The notes beneath the pieces are model-generated. The model was not told the origin of the DNA. It was given only the letters and a program-made list of their open reading frames with translations, and did not search any database. Shown one piece after another: positions 17,897 to 26,693 of a stretch of DNA of 60,850 nt. The position numbers and the translations under genes are program-made. The DNA is from an uncultured Neomegalonema sp. (lineage in GTDB: Bacteria > Pseudomonadota > Alphaproteobacteria > Rhodobacterales > Rhodobacteraceae). The stretch covers positions 1 to 60,850 of the forward strand of contig CALLLP010000016.1 of NCBI GenBank assembly GCA_938008165.1. The letters are read 5' to 3'. Numbering within the stretch: position 1 is the first letter of the stretch; the number at the start of each line of letters is the position of its first letter.

Positions 17897-18071
17897 TCCG
17901 GGTTCTTTTATTCTGTATATAGTATAAGTAATACTGTGCCAATTCTGTAAGAAGTCAGTTTTTCCATCCTCGTAACATCACGAATTCGCGATCAATTTTG
18001 TTTTATATTGGTTCTTGAAATCAAAAATTATCCTGTATCGTCTCATTTCAGTTCATATTTCGGAGGGTAAA
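17897..18071 (+). promoter_or_regulatory. AT-rich promoter region of the spondin-domain gene
   Basis: This 175-bp stretch is clearly more AT-rich than its neighbours. It contains a small inverted repeat AGTAT/ATACT (17921-17925 and 17931-17935) and ends in a strong CGGAGG ribosome site (18061-18066) six bases before ATG 18072. No classical -35/-10 pair could be assigned confidently. Confidence 0.35.
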
Positions 18072-19277
18072 ATGAATTCTGTAGGAAATTCCGGTGGAGC
18101 ACACGGTTGCGATTGCGCAGCGGGATCTCAGCAATCGGGCGCGAATTCTTTCGCATCGATTTTCGAAAGCGCTCAATCAAACGGCGCGCAGACGACCGCG
18201 AATACTGCCTCTTCCCCATCGGGTGCCGGGCAGGTCTCGGACGAGCAATCCTCCCGCTCCCAAACCCGTGCAGAAGCTCAGGAAGCCCGCGCCGAAAGCC
18301 GCGCCGAGCGTCAGGAGGCTCGCGATGCAGAGCGTGCCGAGCGTGCCGAAGCCCGGCAGCAGGAGCGCGCGGAGCGCCAGCAGGCCCGCGCCGAGCAGCG
18401 TGCAGAGCGTCAGGAGACCCGCGCCGCCGAACGCGCCGAGCGTCTCGAAGCCCGCGCGGCGGAGCGTGCTGGCGGGGGCGATCAACCCGCCGCCGCATCC
18501 AATGTGCCCACCACGAACGGCCAGATTCTGGGCGGTACGACCGATCCGGGCGCGACCATCGATCCGGTCAATGGCGATTTCACCCGCGATGGCGGCGATG
18601 TTCCGATCGCCAGCGTCGGCGTCGAGGATCTGGGTGCAAATGCCGATGGAACGCGCAATATCCGCGTCACCTTTACCAATGATGGCCCCGAAGGCGGCAC
18701 CTTCCTGACGCCGCCATGGGTCGCCATTCAGGACGGCACCTTCGACATTTATGACGAGGGCGGCGAAGCGGCCGAGTTTCTCGAACGTATTGCCGAGGAT
18801 GGCACCGTCGATTCCATCGGCGAGGCCTTTCAGTCCAGCGGTGCGGTTGGCGATGCCGGTGTTATCACGGGGCCAGACGGTCTGGCCGCTGGTCCGCTCG
18901 ATCCGGGCGAGTCTGGTTCCATCGTTTTGACGGTCGATCCGACGCAGTCGCAGTTCCTCAACTTTGCGTCGATGGTCATCCCCTCGAATGATGCGTTCAT
19001 CTCCTCGCCGGACAACCCCACCGCGTTGCAGATTTTTGACGATCAGGGCAACTTCACCGGCGGCGAGTTCTCCGTCACCGGCGCGGATGTTCTCGATGCA
19101 GGGACCGAGGTGAACACCGAACAGGATGCCGCCTTCCTCAATCAGACGGCACCGGATACGGGCGTCGATGAGGGCGGTGTCGTCACGGCGCATCCCGGCT
19201 TTATCGGGTCGGAGGGGCTACCGGCAACGGATACCGCCGCATCCTTCCCGGATCGGATGATCAGCGCGCGATACTGA
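18072..19277 (+). CDS. Spondin-domain protein with long charged Ala/Glu/Arg segment
   Basis: 401 residues from ATG 18072, chosen for its CGGAGG site; a start at 18015 would add 19 residues without a ribosome site. Residues 1-60 are Gly/Ser/Ala/Gln-rich with a CDC triplet (C13, C15) and no evident signal peptide. Residues 66-133 are an unbroken Ala/Glu/Arg/Gln segment of short imperfect repeats such as RAERQEAR, predicted to be a long helix or coiled coil. From about 198 on there is a spondin N-type domain, with VTFTNDGPEGGTF, TPPWVAIQDGTFD, GPLDPGESG and SMVIPSNDAFI as landmarks. Bacterial spondin proteins are usually secreted and of unknown function. Export here would need a route other than Sec, or a missed signal. 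It is a lone gene with its own promoter region and terminator. Confidence 0.8.
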   Translation: MNSVGNSGGAHGCDCAAGSQQSGANSFASIFESAQSNGAQTTANTASSPSGAGQVSDEQSSRSQTRAEAQEARAESRAERQEARDAERAERAEARQQERAERQQARAEQRAERQETRAAERAERLEARAAERAGGGDQPAAASNVPTTNGQILGGTTDPGATIDPVNGDFTRDGGDVPIASVGVEDLGANADGTRNIRVTFTNDGPEGGTFLTPPWVAIQDGTFDIYDEGGEAAEFLERIAEDGTVDSIGEAFQSSGAVGDAGVITGPDGLAAGPLDPGESGSIVLTVDPTQSQFLNFASMVIPSNDAFISSPDNPTALQIFDDQGNFTGGEFSVTGADVLDAGTEVNTEQDAAFLNQTAPDTGVDEGGVVTAHPGFIGSEGLPATDTAASFPDRMISARY

Positions 19278-19311
19278 GCCGCCATTCTATTTCAAGTCGT
19301 TACCTGCCATG

Positions 19312-19351
19312 ATCCCCTGCATCGTATACATCCGATGCAGGGGATTTTTTT
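19312..19351 (+). terminator. Strong Rho-independent terminator after the spondin-domain gene
   Basis: The arms ATCCCCTGCATCG (19312-19324) and CGATGCAGGGGAT (19333-19345) pair perfectly over 13 bp around an 8-nt loop, followed by six or seven T. It begins 35 bases after the stop of the spondin-domain gene. Confidence 0.95.
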
Positions 19352-19524
19352 GGCGCCCGTGTCATCTCCCGATCCGATCCCGCCGCATTTGGGTATAGGT
19401 GCCCGGCCCGATCAATGACCGCGTGCTCGACTGCGCGCCGAACGGGCGTACATTCCGAGGGCAGGGCCATGCGCGCGGCTGCGTTGGCGCGAGGAATACG
19501 ACATCGAATGAAGGGCATCCGCCA

Positions 19525-20736
19525 ATGACGACGATCCATCAGACCACCGGTCCCCGCACGTCCCCCGCCAGTGCCGCCCTGTCGCGGTTTCTGGTGCTCG
19601 ATCTCACCCGCGTGCGTTCTGGTCCGACCTGCGTTCGACAACTGGCCGATTGGGGGGCCGATGTCATCAAGATCGAGACACCGACGGATGATGCGGAAAT
19701 GGGCGGTCCTCGCGCAGGCGCAGATTTTCAGAATCTCCACCGCAACAAACGCAGCCTGACCCTGAACCTCAAATCTGACGAAGGAATGCGCATCTTTCGT
19801 CAACTGGCCGACAAGGCCGATGTCATCGTCGAGAATTTTCGCCCCGATGTAAAAACCCGCCTTGAGATCGGTTACGAGACGCTTTCGGCCTCGAATCCCG
19901 GTCTCGTCTATGCGTCGATTTCGGGCTTTGGGCAGGATGGTCCCCTCGCCACCCGTCCCGGCTTTGACCAGATTGCACAGGGCATGGGCGGATTGATGTC
20001 CATCACCGGCGCGCCGGGGGCGGGGCCGATGCGCGTTGGCATCCCTATCGCCGATCTTTGCGCGGGCATCTTCGCGGCCCAAGGAATCCTTGTCGCCCTG
20101 TTGGAGCGCGCGGTATCGGGGCGCGGTCAATGGGTCCAGACATCTCTGCTTCAGGCACAGGTCTTCATGCTCGATTTTCAGGGTGCCCGTTATCTGATGG
20201 AAGGCGAGGTGGCGGGGCAGGCGGGCAACGACCATCCGACCGTCATCCCCACCGGCGTTTTCGCCACACGCGACGGACATATGAATATCGCCGTGGCGGG
20301 TGAGGTGATCTGGCAGCGCTTCGCGGTGGCGATGGGGCGCGAGGACTGGTTAACCGATCTGCGCTATGCCGATGCCGAGGGCCGCTCGACGCACCGGGCC
20401 GCTCTCAATGCCGAGATCGACGCGATCACCGCCACCGAAACCACCGCCCATTGGGTCGACATGCTGACCGATGCGGGTGTTCCGGCGGGCGAGATCAACG
20501 ATATCGCCGGGGTTTTTGCAAATGATCAAGTGCAGCATCTTGGCATGGCCGCTCCCATGCACAGCACGGAGCGCGGTGAGACCCATGTGATCGCCCAGCC
20601 GATCAAGCTCAGCCGCACCCCCAGCACCGTCACCGCCGCGCCCCCCACGGCCGGAGAGCATGCCGAGGCGATCCTGTCAGGTTTGGGCTATGACGCGGCA
20701 GCGATTGCCGCGATGCGGGCAAAGGGGGTTATCTGA
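19525..20736 (+). CDS. CaiB/BaiF (class III) CoA-transferase
   Basis: 403 residues starting at ATG 19525 (MTTIHQTTG), with AAGGG nine bases upstream; the frame back to 19399 has no family similarity. Typical landmarks are RFLVLDLTRVRSGPTC near the N-terminus, GADVIKIETP, the LHRNKRSLTLNLKS segment, VENFRPDVKTRLEIGYE and IPIADLCAG with the conserved aspartate that forms the acyl-anhydride intermediate. These enzymes move CoA between carboxylic acids, for example formyl, carnitine, bile-acid or succinate-type substrates. The neighbours do not define a pathway, so the substrate is unknown. It starts about 170 bp downstream of the spondin terminator and is convergent with the epimerase gene. Confidence 0.92.
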   Translation: MTTIHQTTGPRTSPASAALSRFLVLDLTRVRSGPTCVRQLADWGADVIKIETPTDDAEMGGPRAGADFQNLHRNKRSLTLNLKSDEGMRIFRQLADKADVIVENFRPDVKTRLEIGYETLSASNPGLVYASISGFGQDGPLATRPGFDQIAQGMGGLMSITGAPGAGPMRVGIPIADLCAGIFAAQGILVALLERAVSGRGQWVQTSLLQAQVFMLDFQGARYLMEGEVAGQAGNDHPTVIPTGVFATRDGHMNIAVAGEVIWQRFAVAMGREDWLTDLRYADAEGRSTHRAALNAEIDAITATETTAHWVDMLTDAGVPAGEINDIAGVFANDQVQHLGMAAPMHSTERGETHVIAQPIKLSRTPSTVTAAPPTAGEHAEAILSGLGYDAAAIAAMRAKGVI

Positions 20737-20770
20737 GCCGAAATACCGATCAGCATTCCCCGGCATTGCC

Positions 20771-21751
20771 CTAACCCGTCTGCGCGGCCACATCCTGACC
20801 GGCTTCGACCAAGGCGCGCAGACCCTCTTCCAGCCGCGTTTCTGCCCGAATGGACAGCAAGCGCTGCATCCGCGCCGCGTCACCGACCGAATCACGGATA
20901 TCGCCGTCGCGGGGCGGGCCATAATCGATCTGCCCCGCCGATCCGGTCAGGTCACGCAGGGTCTCGGCCAGCATCGCGACCGTGACGGCGCGCCCCGTGC
21001 AGACATTAATGGCATCGAAGGTCGCGTCCTGCTCCAGCCTGCGACGTCGCAGCAAGCGGTCGAGCGACGCGATCAGTGCCCGTACCACATCGCCGACATA
21101 GACGAAATCGCGGGTTTGCTGGCCATCGCCATTGATCGTGACCCCGTCGCCCTTCGCAAGCTTTTCGGCAAAGATCGAGATCACGCCCGAATACGGGGAA
21201 TAGGGGTCTTGCCCCGGCCCATAGACATTGAAGAAGCGCAGCGCCGTATTCGAAACTCCGAAAATCTCCGCTGCCGCGCGCCCGTGCAATTCGCCGCCCA
21301 GCTTATCGGCTCCATAGGGCGACATTGGCGCAGGGGACGTCCGCTCGGCGATGGGCAGGGTTCGCGCGGCGCCATAGATCGCCGCCGACGATGCCCAGAC
21401 AATCGGCAAGGCTCGCTCCGCCGCATCCCGCGCGGCTTCCATCACCGTTAGTGTGCCGGTCAGGTTGGTTCGGTGAGACGTTACCCAGTCTGTATTGCAC
21501 CGCTCGACCGAAGCGATGGCGGCCAGATGCACGATTCCATCCGCGTCCGACATTGCCTCGGCCACGGCATTTGCATCCGCGACATCGCCCACAATCAGTT
21601 CGGCACTATCGGGGATGCCCGATGCTTTGCCGGAGGAAAGATTGTCGAGAACGCGAACCCTTTGCCCTGCGTTAACGAGGGCGTGGCAAAGATGCGTTCC
21701 GATAAAACCGCAGCCGCCCGTCACCAGAATTGTCCCGCCGCGCTCGTTCAT
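20771..21751 (-). CDS. NAD-dependent epimerase/dehydratase (UDP-glucose 4-epimerase-like)
   Basis: 326 residues; the start is the ATG complementary to 21749-21751 (MNERGGTILV), since the extra 60 residues of the longer frame are not family-like. Extended SDR features: NAD motif TGGCGFIG at 11-18, the HLAAIASV segment, SSA at 121-123, and the catalytic Y146xxxK150 in SPYGADK. The segment FFNVYGPGQDPYSPYSGVIS is typical of nucleotide-sugar 4-epimerases. It probably supplies UDP-sugars for polysaccharide or lipopolysaccharide. Divergent from glmU, which makes UDP-GlcNAc, so both genes serve cell-envelope sugar metabolism and may share the 127-bp control region. Confidence 0.9.
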   Translation of the reverse strand: MNERGGTILVTGGCGFIGTHLCHALVNAGQRVRVLDNLSSGKASGIPDSAELIVGDVADANAVAEAMSDADGIVHLAAIASVERCNTDWVTSHRTNLTGTLTVMEAARDAAERALPIVWASSAAIYGAARTLPIAERTSPAPMSPYGADKLGGELHGRAAAEIFGVSNTALRFFNVYGPGQDPYSPYSGVISIFAEKLAKGDGVTINGDGQQTRDFVYVGDVVRALIASLDRLLRRRRLEQDATFDAINVCTGRAVTVAMLAETLRDLTGSAGQIDYGPPRDGDIRDSVGDAARMQRLLSIRAETRLEEGLRALVEAGQDVAAQTG

Positions 21752-21878
21752 ACCAAATCTCCCGTCCTGACCTGTTGGGAGACAGCATCGCCGATATCGC
21801 ATAACTTTCGGTGTAGTGCGGTGTACGAGTTTCCGGTAAGGGCAAGACAGACGCTGCATAATCGTAGAGTGAAGACCG

Positions 21879-23240
21879 ATGAGCACAGAGACCGCGCTTT
21901 GTATTCTTGCCGCAGGCAAGGGAACCCGCATGCGATCCGACTTGCCGAAGGTCCTGCACGAAGTTGCGGGCCTGTCGATGCTTGGTCATGCCTTGCGATC
22001 CGGCGATGGATGCTCTCCATCCCGCGTGGTGGTCGTGACCGGGCACCAATCCGAGCGCGTCGCCGACGCCGCGCGCCATCTCGCGCCGGAGGCCATCTGT
22101 GTCGAGCAGTCGCCGCAACTTGGCACGGGCCATGCTGTGCAGATGGCTGCGCCCGCTCTGGCGGATTTTGGGGGAGATGTGTTCGTCCTGTTCGGCGATA
22201 CGCCCCTTATCCGGGCTGGCACGCTCGACGCGATGCTGGCCGCGCGCCGGGCGGGGGCGGATGTGATCGTTCTGGGGTTCGATGCGGCGGTTCCGGGCGG
22301 TTACGGCCGCTTGATCCTTGATGCCTCCGGTGGCCTTGACCGCATCGTCGAGGCAAAGGAGGCGAATGCCGAGGAACTCGCCGTAACACTCTGCAATTCG
22401 GGTGTGATGTGCGTTCCGGGTCCGATTTTGTTTCGCCTGCTGGACAAGGTCACGAACGACAATGCCAAGGGCGAATACTACCTGACCGACATTGTGGCCC
22501 TTGCCCGGACGGAAGGATTGGCCTGCGCCGTCGTTCGCTGCGACGAGGAGGAGACACTGGGCGTCAATTCCCGCGTCGATCTGGCCGCCGCCGAGGCCGC
22601 GTGGCAGGCCCGTGCCCGCATCGAGGCGATGGAGCGCGGCGTCACCATGACCGCCCCCGACACCGTGTTTCTCGCCCATGATACCCGGATCGGACAGGAC
22701 GCCACGGTCGAGCCGCATGTCGTTTTCGGCCCCGGCGTGACGGTCGAGGGCGGCGCGATCATCCGGGCGTTCAGTCATCTGGAGGGCTGCACCGTTGCCA
22801 AAGCTGCAATCATCGGTCCCTATGCCCGTCTGCGCCCCGGCGCGCATATCGGCGAAGAGGCCCGGATCGGCAATTTCGTCGAGATCAAAGCCACCCATTT
22901 TGGCAAAGGGGCAAAAGCGAACCACCTTACCTATGTCGGCGACGCCGAGATCGGCGCGGGCACGAATATCGGTGCGGGCACCATCACCTGCAATTACGAT
23001 GGCGTGCTAAAGCACCGAACGGTGATCGGTGAGCGAGTGTTCATCGGCTCGAATTCTGCACTTGTCGCGCCGGTCGAGATTGGCGAGGGTGCGATGGTGG
23101 GCGCGGGATCGGTTATCAGCCGGGATGTCGAGCCGGACGCCTTGGGCATCACCCGCGCGCTTCAGGAAAACCGCCCTTCTTTTGCCGCTAAACTGCGTGA
23201 AAAGCTGTTGGAAACCAAAGCGCGGCGCGCGCAGAAATAG
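21879..23240 (+). CDS. glmU: Bifunctional GlcNAc-1-P uridyltransferase / GlcN-1-P acetyltransferase GlmU
   Basis: 453 residues, full family length. The N-terminal nucleotidyltransferase has LAAGKGTRM and the LPKVLHEVAG loop; the QLGTGHAVQMA and GDTPLI segments also match. From about residue 245 the protein becomes a left-handed beta helix made of hexapeptide repeats, including RLRPGAHIGEEARIGNFVEIK and YVGDAEIGAGTNIGAGTITC (CoA and sugar binding). It makes UDP-GlcNAc for peptidoglycan and lipopolysaccharide. It is followed at 163 bp by glmS, the preceding step of the pathway, the common glmU-glmS order. Confidence 0.98.
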   Translation: MSTETALCILAAGKGTRMRSDLPKVLHEVAGLSMLGHALRSGDGCSPSRVVVVTGHQSERVADAARHLAPEAICVEQSPQLGTGHAVQMAAPALADFGGDVFVLFGDTPLIRAGTLDAMLAARRAGADVIVLGFDAAVPGGYGRLILDASGGLDRIVEAKEANAEELAVTLCNSGVMCVPGPILFRLLDKVTNDNAKGEYYLTDIVALARTEGLACAVVRCDEEETLGVNSRVDLAAAEAAWQARARIEAMERGVTMTAPDTVFLAHDTRIGQDATVEPHVVFGPGVTVEGGAIIRAFSHLEGCTVAKAAIIGPYARLRPGAHIGEEARIGNFVEIKATHFGKGAKANHLTYVGDAEIGAGTNIGAGTITCNYDGVLKHRTVIGERVFIGSNSALVAPVEIGEGAMVGAGSVISRDVEPDALGITRALQENRPSFAAKLREKLLETKARRAQK

Positions 23241-23291
23241 ACCAGCGAAATGCATGATTTCCCGGTTTGAATCGGGGGGACAACAATGCAG

Positions 23292-23322
23292 CCCGGCATC
23301 ATGAAAGTTGCTGCCGGGTTTT
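23292..23322 (+). terminator. Terminator-like hairpin between glmU and glmS
   Basis: The arms CCCGGCA (23292-23298) and TGCCGGG (23312-23318) form a perfect 7-bp stem, followed by TTTT and then CCCC. It lies 51 bases after glmU and 80 bases before glmS. It could end a glmU transcript or act as an attenuator that sets glmS level. There is no sign of a glmS ribozyme. Confidence 0.6.
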
Positions 23323-23403
23323 CCCCTGTTAAATTGCATGTAAGTGAAATGCTTGTAACGTGTTCTACGGCCAGTCTTGCGGTCAAGGTAAAGGAAATTT
23401 TCC

Positions 23404-25230
23404 ATGTGTGGCATCGTCGGAATACTCGGTAATGGGCGCGAAGCCGCTCCCCTGCTTCTCAATGCGCTGAAAAGCCTCGAATATCGCGGGTATGACAGCG
23501 CCGGTGTCGCGACGGTGAAGGAGGGGGCGCTTGATCGCCGCCGGGCCGTCGGCAAACTCTCCGCTCTTGCCAGCCTGCTGGAAAACCATCCCATCGGCGG
23601 CTCGACCGGCATTGGACATACCCGCTGGGCCACCCATGGCGCGCCCACCGAAACCAACGCGCATCCCCATGCTTCGGGCCGGGTTGCGGTCGTGCATAAC
23701 GGCATCATCGAGAATTTTCAGGAACTTCGCGCGATGCTTACCGGTTACGGGCGCAGCTTCGCCACCCAGACCGATACCGAAACGATTGCCCAGCTATGCG
23801 ACCATTTTCTCGGCACCGGCCTGTCACCACAGGATGCGGCGGCGGCAACCTTGGCCAAGCTGGAAGGGGCCTTTGCTCTTGCCTTGCTGTTCGATGGTGA
23901 AAACGATCTCATGATCGCGGCGCGCAAGGGTAGCCCGCTGGCCCTTGGCTATGGCGATGGGGAGATGTTCGTTGGCTCCGACGCCCTTGCGCTGGCGCAT
24001 CTGACCAACCGCATTTGTTATCTCGACGAGGGCGACTGGGCCGTCCTGACCCGTGATGGTGCGACGATCTACGACCGCGACGGCACCCTCGCCAATCGCG
24101 AAGTCCGTATCGTCAATGTCAATTCCGTCTTGGTCGATAAGGGCGAGTACAGGCACTTCATGGCCAAGGAAGTACACGAGCAGCCCTCTGTTGCGGGCTA
24201 TGCCCTTGGCTCGATGACCACACCGGAGCGCGATGCAATCCGTGATCTGTCGGGCATTCTGGATCTGAGCAAGACGCCGCGCGTCACTATCGTAGCTTGT
24301 GGCACTGCCGGATATGCGGGGCATGTCGCGAAATACTGGTTCGAGCAGGTCGCGCGCCTGCCGGTCGAAGTCGATATTGCCTCCGAATTCCGCTATCGTC
24401 AGCCGCCTTTGCCGGAGGGGGGCGTCGCCATTTTCGTCTCGCAATCGGGCGAGACCGCCGACACTCTCGCGGCCCTGCGCTATGCCAAAGCGCATGGCCA
24501 GAAGATCGTCGCGGTCGTCAATGTCCCCGAATCCTCCATTGCGCGTGAGGCGGATCTGGTCTTGCCGATTCATGCCGGTCCTGAGGTTGGCGTCGCCTCG
24601 ACCAAGGCATTTACCTGCCAGTTGATGATCCTCGCCAGCCTCGCCATCGCCGTTGCGCGTCAGCGCGGGGCCATTGATGGGACCGAAGAAAACCGCCTCG
24701 TCCGCGCTCTGTCCGAGGTGCCGCGCCTGCTGTCCGAAGCCATCGCGACCGAAGGCGAGGTCGAAAAACTGGCCAATGAGTTGGCCAAGGCCCGCGACGT
24801 TATCTATCTGGGCCGGGGGTCGCAATTCCCGATTGCCCTTGAAGGGGCGCTGAAGCTCAAGGAAATCAGTTATATCCACGCGGAAGGCTATGCGTCCGGC
24901 GAGCTGAAACATGGCCCCATCGCCTTGATCGACGAGAATGTCCCCGTCGTGACCCTCGCGCCGCGCGATGCGCTCTATGAAAAGACCGTCTCGAATATGC
25001 AGGAGGTGATGGCCCGCGCCGGAAAGGTTCTGCTGATTTCCGATGCTGCCGGGGTGGCACAGGCAGGCGAGGGATGTTGGCGCACCCTGACGATGCCTGA
25101 TTGCGACCCCTTTGTCGCGCCCATCGTCTACGCCATTCCAACCCAGTTGATCGCCTATCACACGGCGGTCGCAAAAGGCACCGATGTCGATCAGCCGCGC
25201 AATCTCGCAAAATCGGTGACCGTGGAATAG
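23404..25230 (+). CDS. glmS: Glutamine--fructose-6-phosphate aminotransferase (isomerizing) GlmS
   Basis: 608 residues. After removal of Met1 the nucleophile is Cys2 (MCGIVGILG). The glutaminase domain has GHTRWATHG and the VHNGIIENF segment. Two SIS domains follow, with SQSGETADT in the first and GRGSQFPIALEGALKLKE in the second, and the protein ends LAKSVTVE with the conserved lysine that contacts fructose-6-P. It makes glucosamine-6-phosphate, the entry to UDP-GlcNAc made by the upstream GlmU. The ATG at 23404 follows AAAGGAAA. Confidence 0.98.
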   Translation: MCGIVGILGNGREAAPLLLNALKSLEYRGYDSAGVATVKEGALDRRRAVGKLSALASLLENHPIGGSTGIGHTRWATHGAPTETNAHPHASGRVAVVHNGIIENFQELRAMLTGYGRSFATQTDTETIAQLCDHFLGTGLSPQDAAAATLAKLEGAFALALLFDGENDLMIAARKGSPLALGYGDGEMFVGSDALALAHLTNRICYLDEGDWAVLTRDGATIYDRDGTLANREVRIVNVNSVLVDKGEYRHFMAKEVHEQPSVAGYALGSMTTPERDAIRDLSGILDLSKTPRVTIVACGTAGYAGHVAKYWFEQVARLPVEVDIASEFRYRQPPLPEGGVAIFVSQSGETADTLAALRYAKAHGQKIVAVVNVPESSIAREADLVLPIHAGPEVGVASTKAFTCQLMILASLAIAVARQRGAIDGTEENRLVRALSEVPRLLSEAIATEGEVEKLANELAKARDVIYLGRGSQFPIALEGALKLKEISYIHAEGYASGELKHGPIALIDENVPVVTLAPRDALYEKTVSNMQEVMARAGKVLLISDAAGVAQAGEGCWRTLTMPDCDPFVAPIVYAIPTQLIAYHTAVAKGTDVDQPRNLAKSVTVE

Positions 25231-25583
25231 AGCATAGCTGCCACTGATCGCCAAAATCCAACCGCTCCGGGTGAAAGCCTGGAGCGTTTTTTATGGGTGA
25301 GGGGTGCTGAGTGCCGAGTGCCGGAAAGCACCGCGCGGTTGAGACCCGACCGCTGTTTCAGTACAAAACAAGTACAGAAAAGAAGCATCCAATGATTCGC
25401 TGTGCCGTCACGGGGCGGTGTGCGATCATTGTTCTATCCTGAAATCAGCCCTTTACCCTGATTTTCGGATATTTTTCCTAACCGATCTCCGGTTCATTCA
25501 ATTCTGGCACCGATCCACAATGCGATGTGTCGCATTTGTGTCGTTGCGCCCTTCCATGGTCCCCGTGAGGAGTATATTTCTCC
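25231..25583. other. 353-bp intergenic region between glmS and the DUF2793 gene
   Basis: It contains the glmS terminator (25263-25297), a short near-direct repeat around AGTACAAAACAAGTACAGAAA (25362 onward, seen as AGTACA twice), and a weak stem formed by AAATCAG (25442-25448) and CTGATTT (25458-25464). The latter part is more AT-rich than its surroundings and probably carries the promoter of the phage-like pair. No RNA gene or attachment site was recognised. Confidence 0.5.
25263..25297 (+). terminator. Rho-independent terminator after glmS
   Basis: The arms CGCTCCGGG and CCTGGAGCG pair with one internal mismatch around a 6-nt loop and are followed by TTTTTT. It starts about 33 bases after the glmS stop. 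Confidence 0.85.
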
Positions 25584-26693
25584 ATGACCCCCAATCTATC
25601 CCTCGAACCGCTCGTCTCGGCACAGGCCCAAAAGCATGTGACCGTCAACGAAGCCCTGGCCCGCATCGATGCCGCGATGCAATTGACTGTTCTCGACCGC
25701 GATCTTGCGGACCCTCCCCAATCCCCTGCCGATGGCGACCGCTATCTCGTTTCTGCCGATGCAACGGGTCTGTGGAGCGGCCATGACGGCCATATCGCGG
25801 CTTGGGATTCTGCCGCCGTCGCATGGCTGTTTCTGACCCCGCGCGATGGTTGGCGGGTCTGGGTTGTCGATGAAAGCGCCTTGCTTGTTCTTGTCGATAC
25901 CGTCTGGCAGTCGGTGGGCGGCGATACGACATCGCTCAACCCGGCATCCGGCGGCGTGATCGGCGTCAATACGACCGCCGACTCGATCAACCGTCTGACC
26001 GTCAAATCCGATGCCGCGCTGTTTTCCCATGACGATGTAACGCCCGGCAGCGGCGATATGCGCCTGACTCTCAACAAGGCCTCCCCGGCGAATGATACAT
26101 CCCTGACGCTCCAGACCGGCTTTTCCGCCCGCGCCCAAGTCGGATTGACGGGCGACGATGACCTCAGGATGAAGGTCAGCCCCGATGGATCGACCTTTCA
26201 TGATGGCCTGTCCATCGATAACGGAACCGGGGCCGTCAGAGTGCATAACGGCGCGTATTTCGGGTCGTCTGACACCCTGCTTTCAGACTATGAAACGGGC
26301 ACATGGACGCCGCAGGTGCTCGGCAGTACGACGGCGGGCACGATCAGCGGCGGGGTCTTCCGGGGCCGCTATATCAAGATCGGCCATCTCGTGATGATCG
26401 ATTTTCAATGCCTCTATTTCGCGATCAGCGGCGCAAGCGGCGATTTGATGATCACGGGCCTGCCCTTTGCCGCGTCGCTGGACAGCGGCAGAGCCTTTCC
26501 GAGCGGCAATTTCAGGATACTCAATCTCAATGCCGGTTCCTTGGCGAGTTTGGCCAATATCACAACCGAAATCAGAACCAATGAAATCGTGTTCCGCAAA
26601 TCGGTCAGCGGCGGTTCTTGGTCAGCCATTCAGGTCGAGAACCGGGCGAATATCTTCATCGAAGGAACCATGCTTTACAGGACGGCATCATGA
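25584..26693 (+). CDS. DUF2793-domain protein, phage/GTA tail- or spike-like
   Basis: 369 residues. The N-terminal 100 residues (NLSLEPLVSAQAQKHVTVNE, then DRYLV, GLWSGHDGHIAAW and GWRVWVVDE) match the DUF2793 type found in alphaproteobacterial phage and gene-transfer-agent-like loci. The rest is a repetitive, small-residue-rich beta segment with NRLTVKSDAALFSHD and GDDDLRMKVSPDGSTFHDG, a pattern seen in tail-fibre shafts, then the DYETGTWTPQV motif common in phage tail-fibre C-termini. It is read from ATG 25584 with GAGGAG upstream. The next gene overlaps it by 4 bp. No capsid, portal or lysis gene is nearby, so it is an orphan pair, either a prophage remnant or a detached spike module. Confidence 0.75.
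   Translation: MTPNLSLEPLVSAQAQKHVTVNEALARIDAAMQLTVLDRDLADPPQSPADGDRYLVSADATGLWSGHDGHIAAWDSAAVAWLFLTPRDGWRVWVVDESALLVLVDTVWQSVGGDTTSLNPASGGVIGVNTTADSINRLTVKSDAALFSHDDVTPGSGDMRLTLNKASPANDTSLTLQTGFSARAQVGLTGDDDLRMKVSPDGSTFHDGLSIDNGTGAVRVHNGAYFGSSDTLLSDYETGTWTPQVLGSTTAGTISGGVFRGRYIKIGHLVMIDFQCLYFAISGASGDLMITGLPFAASLDSGRAFPSGNFRILNLNAGSLASLANITTEIRTNEIVFRKSVSGGSWSAIQVENRANIFIEGTMLYRTAS

Noticed and set aside
18265..18475. Repeated short units that could suggest a repeat array or CRISPR
   Set aside because: The repeats are imperfect codons for Ala/Glu/Arg inside an open frame, without spacers of equal length.
18177..19193. 338-residue minus-strand frame opposite the spondin-domain gene
   Set aside because: The plus-strand frame has a ribosome site, terminator and a known domain; the minus frame has none.
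23241..23403. Possible glmS ribozyme or riboswitch
   Set aside because: Only a simple terminator-like hairpin is visible; the conserved core of the glmS ribozyme is not present.
25191..25388. Minus-strand frame ending STVTDFARLRG
   Set aside because: That ending is simply the antisense of the conserved GlmS C-terminus; it is a known kind of spurious prediction.
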